Shown here: positions 5,080-5,950 of the stretch, in pieces
Numbering within the stretch: the first letter of the stretch is position 1
Layout of the letters: every line of letters starts with the position of its first letter
NCBI GenBank assembly: GCA_030592825.1
Contig: JAUVIG010000245.1
Location: 1-5,950, forward strand
Direction: 5' to 3'
DNA from: Chlorobiota bacterium
GTDB taxonomy: Bacteria; Bacteroidota; Bacteroidia; Bacteroidales; JAADGE01
DNA length: 5,950 nt
The notes under the pieces: model-generated
Told to the model about the DNA's origin: nothing
The model's database searches: none
Seen by the model: the letters and a program-made list of their open reading frames with translations, nothing else
Made by a program: the position numbers and the translations under genes

Positions 5080-5742
5080 TTATCTGTTGATTTTTGCGTA
5101 TCCAAGATCTTCTATTTCCTGAATACTGTTTATTAAATACGTTTTTCCGTTTTTGATTACATATATTCTGTCAGAAATATCTATTATATGATCATACATA
5201 TGATCTGTAATCAAAATCCCTTTATTTAATTTTTCTTTTTGAATTAATTTTTTGACTGCTTCTGTTTGAATCGGCATTAAATGAGAAAACGGCTCATCTA
5301 ACATACAAAATTGTGATTTTGACTTTAGAATTACATATAATTCAATTATCCTGTTTTGTCCTCCCGAAAGTTTTCTTAAAGGAAAATTATAACAACTTGA
5401 AAAATCCGGAAACAATTCTGTCAGTTCATCGTATTCCAAATTAAAATCCTTAAATATTCTGTTTAATTTCAGAGATTTGGGAACAAAATTAAATTGAGGC
5501 ATATATTTTATAATATTCGGATACTTACAGGCTTCAAAAAACGCTTTCCCGTCAATTCTTACTGACTTATCAAAAGGATTTAATTCCCCGTATATAATAT
5601 TCATCAAACAAGATTTTCCTGCCCCGTTTCTTCCCAGTAAACCTATGATTTCTCCGGTTTTAATTTTCAGATAAACATCAGACAATACTTTCTTTTCACC
5701 AAACTCAAGTATAATACTGTCCGTTTCCAGTATATGTTTCAT
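5080..5742 (-). CDS. ABC transporter ATP-binding protein, substrate unknown
   Basis: ATPase subunit of an ABC transporter, working at the inner face of the cytoplasmic membrane. In 220 residues it has Walker A GRNGAGKSC at 37-45 (Cys follows the usual Ser), a Q-loop in YMPQF (Gln83), signature LSGGQ at 125-129, Walker B FCMLDEP at 145-151 (Asp149, Glu150) and H-loop His181 in ITDHMYD. The text LLGRNGAGKS, LDEPFSHL and ITDH resembles the LptB-like branch, but LptB itself usually has a longer core and different neighbours, so I do not assign it. The ATG overlaps the stop of the upstream membrane-protein gene by 4 bp (ATGA), which implies coupled translation and a shared complex. The gene is convergent with radA. 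Confidence 0.9.
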   Translation of the reverse strand: MKHILETDSIILEFGEKKVLSDVYLKIKTGEIIGLLGRNGAGKSCLMNIIYGELNPFDKSVRIDGKAFFEACKYPNIIKYMPQFNFVPKSLKLNRIFKDFNLEYDELTELFPDFSSCYNFPLRKLSGGQNRIIELYVILKSKSQFCMLDEPFSHLMPIQTEAVKKLIQKEKLNKGILITDHMYDHIIDISDRIYVIKNGKTYLINSIQEIEDLGYAKINR

Positions 5743-5950
5743 AAAATTTTAAATGCAAGAATTAATAAAACAATGAACAATATTGTGTCAAACAGTAAAG
5801 TTGAAATCCACAACATTTTTTTTGAAACACCTAAATTTTGATAGTAATAAAACTCTTTCTTTTTATAAGCAGAAATGAAATAAAATATTACTCCTTGAGT
5901 GATAATCTTCCCCCAAAAAAAAGGAGCAAAAAATTCCATCCCTAAAATAT
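5739..5950 (-). CDS. Small membrane protein, N-terminus beyond the window
   Basis: I do not recognise a named family. The visible C-terminal 69 residues have two likely membrane segments: one around WGKIITQGVIFYFISAY and one from MLWISTLLFDTILFIVLLIL to the C-terminal FKIL. A charged, tyrosine-rich loop, KKKEFYYYQNLGVSKK, lies between them and is probably cytoplasmic by the positive-inside rule. An ATG occurs at 5939-5937, but the frame stays open upstream to the edge (ILG before this Met), so the real start is probably outside. Its stop overlaps the ABC ATPase start by 4 bp. It is a candidate membrane partner of that ATPase, though much smaller than a usual permease in the part seen. Confidence 0.75.
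   Translation of the reverse strand, partial: ILGMEFFAPFFWGKIITQGVIFYFISAYKKKEFYYYQNLGVSKKMLWISTLLFDTILFIVLLILAFKIL

Overview
The window looks like an AT-rich Bacteroidota (Bacteroidetes) chromosome. The evidence is a BspA-type surface protein with 25-residue FNQDIGNWDVSSVT repeats, and several promoters that fit the Bacteroidota pattern TTTG - about 20 bp - TAnnTTTG, with no clear Shine-Dalgarno sequences. The panD and radA genes lie on the same strand, as in the panC-panD-...-radA neighbourhood I recall from other Bacteroidota. The species cannot be named from this sequence.

Layout, left to right. (1) Positions 1-1033, minus: the N-terminal 344 residues of a secreted surface protein (signal peptide, PKD-like domain, eight exact-register 75-bp repeats); its C-terminus is off the window. 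(2) Positions 1190-1937, minus: a VapBC-like toxin-antitoxin pair. The 72-residue antitoxin is intact. The PIN-domain toxin is broken twice: by a 162-bp MITE-like element with 24-bp terminal inverted repeats and a perfect 8-bp target duplication, and by an in-frame TAA at codon 22. Removing the element plus one target copy restores a 126-codon frame in register. (3) Positions 1938-2342: non-coding, with the antitoxin promoter, a compact hairpin and candidate panD promoters. (4) Positions 2343-2696, plus: panD, aspartate 1-decarboxylase, followed by a strong hairpin terminator shared with the convergent gene. (5) Positions 2757-3265, minus: a yefM-yoeB module with a 4-bp ATGA overlap and a recognisable operator of two GTACA cores 12 bp apart. 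The YoeB protein carries Ser where the E. coli enzyme has catalytic Arg65. (6) Positions 3266-3625: non-coding, with a compound inverted repeat and a long imperfect hairpin in the likely radA leader. (7) Positions 3626-4987, plus: radA, complete. (8) Positions 5080-5950, minus: an ABC ATPase overlapping the end of a small membrane protein that runs off the window, probably an unassigned transporter.

The housekeeping genes (panD for beta-alanine and coenzyme A supply, radA for recombinational repair) appear to be an old pair. Two toxin-antitoxin modules, a small transposable element and a repeat-rich surface protein lie around them, as expected for a site that gathers accessory DNA. The most informative observation is the double-broken VapC-like gene, whose MITE insertion can be reconstructed to the base and which leaves an apparently intact orphan antitoxin. 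No wholly new multi-gene system is supported.
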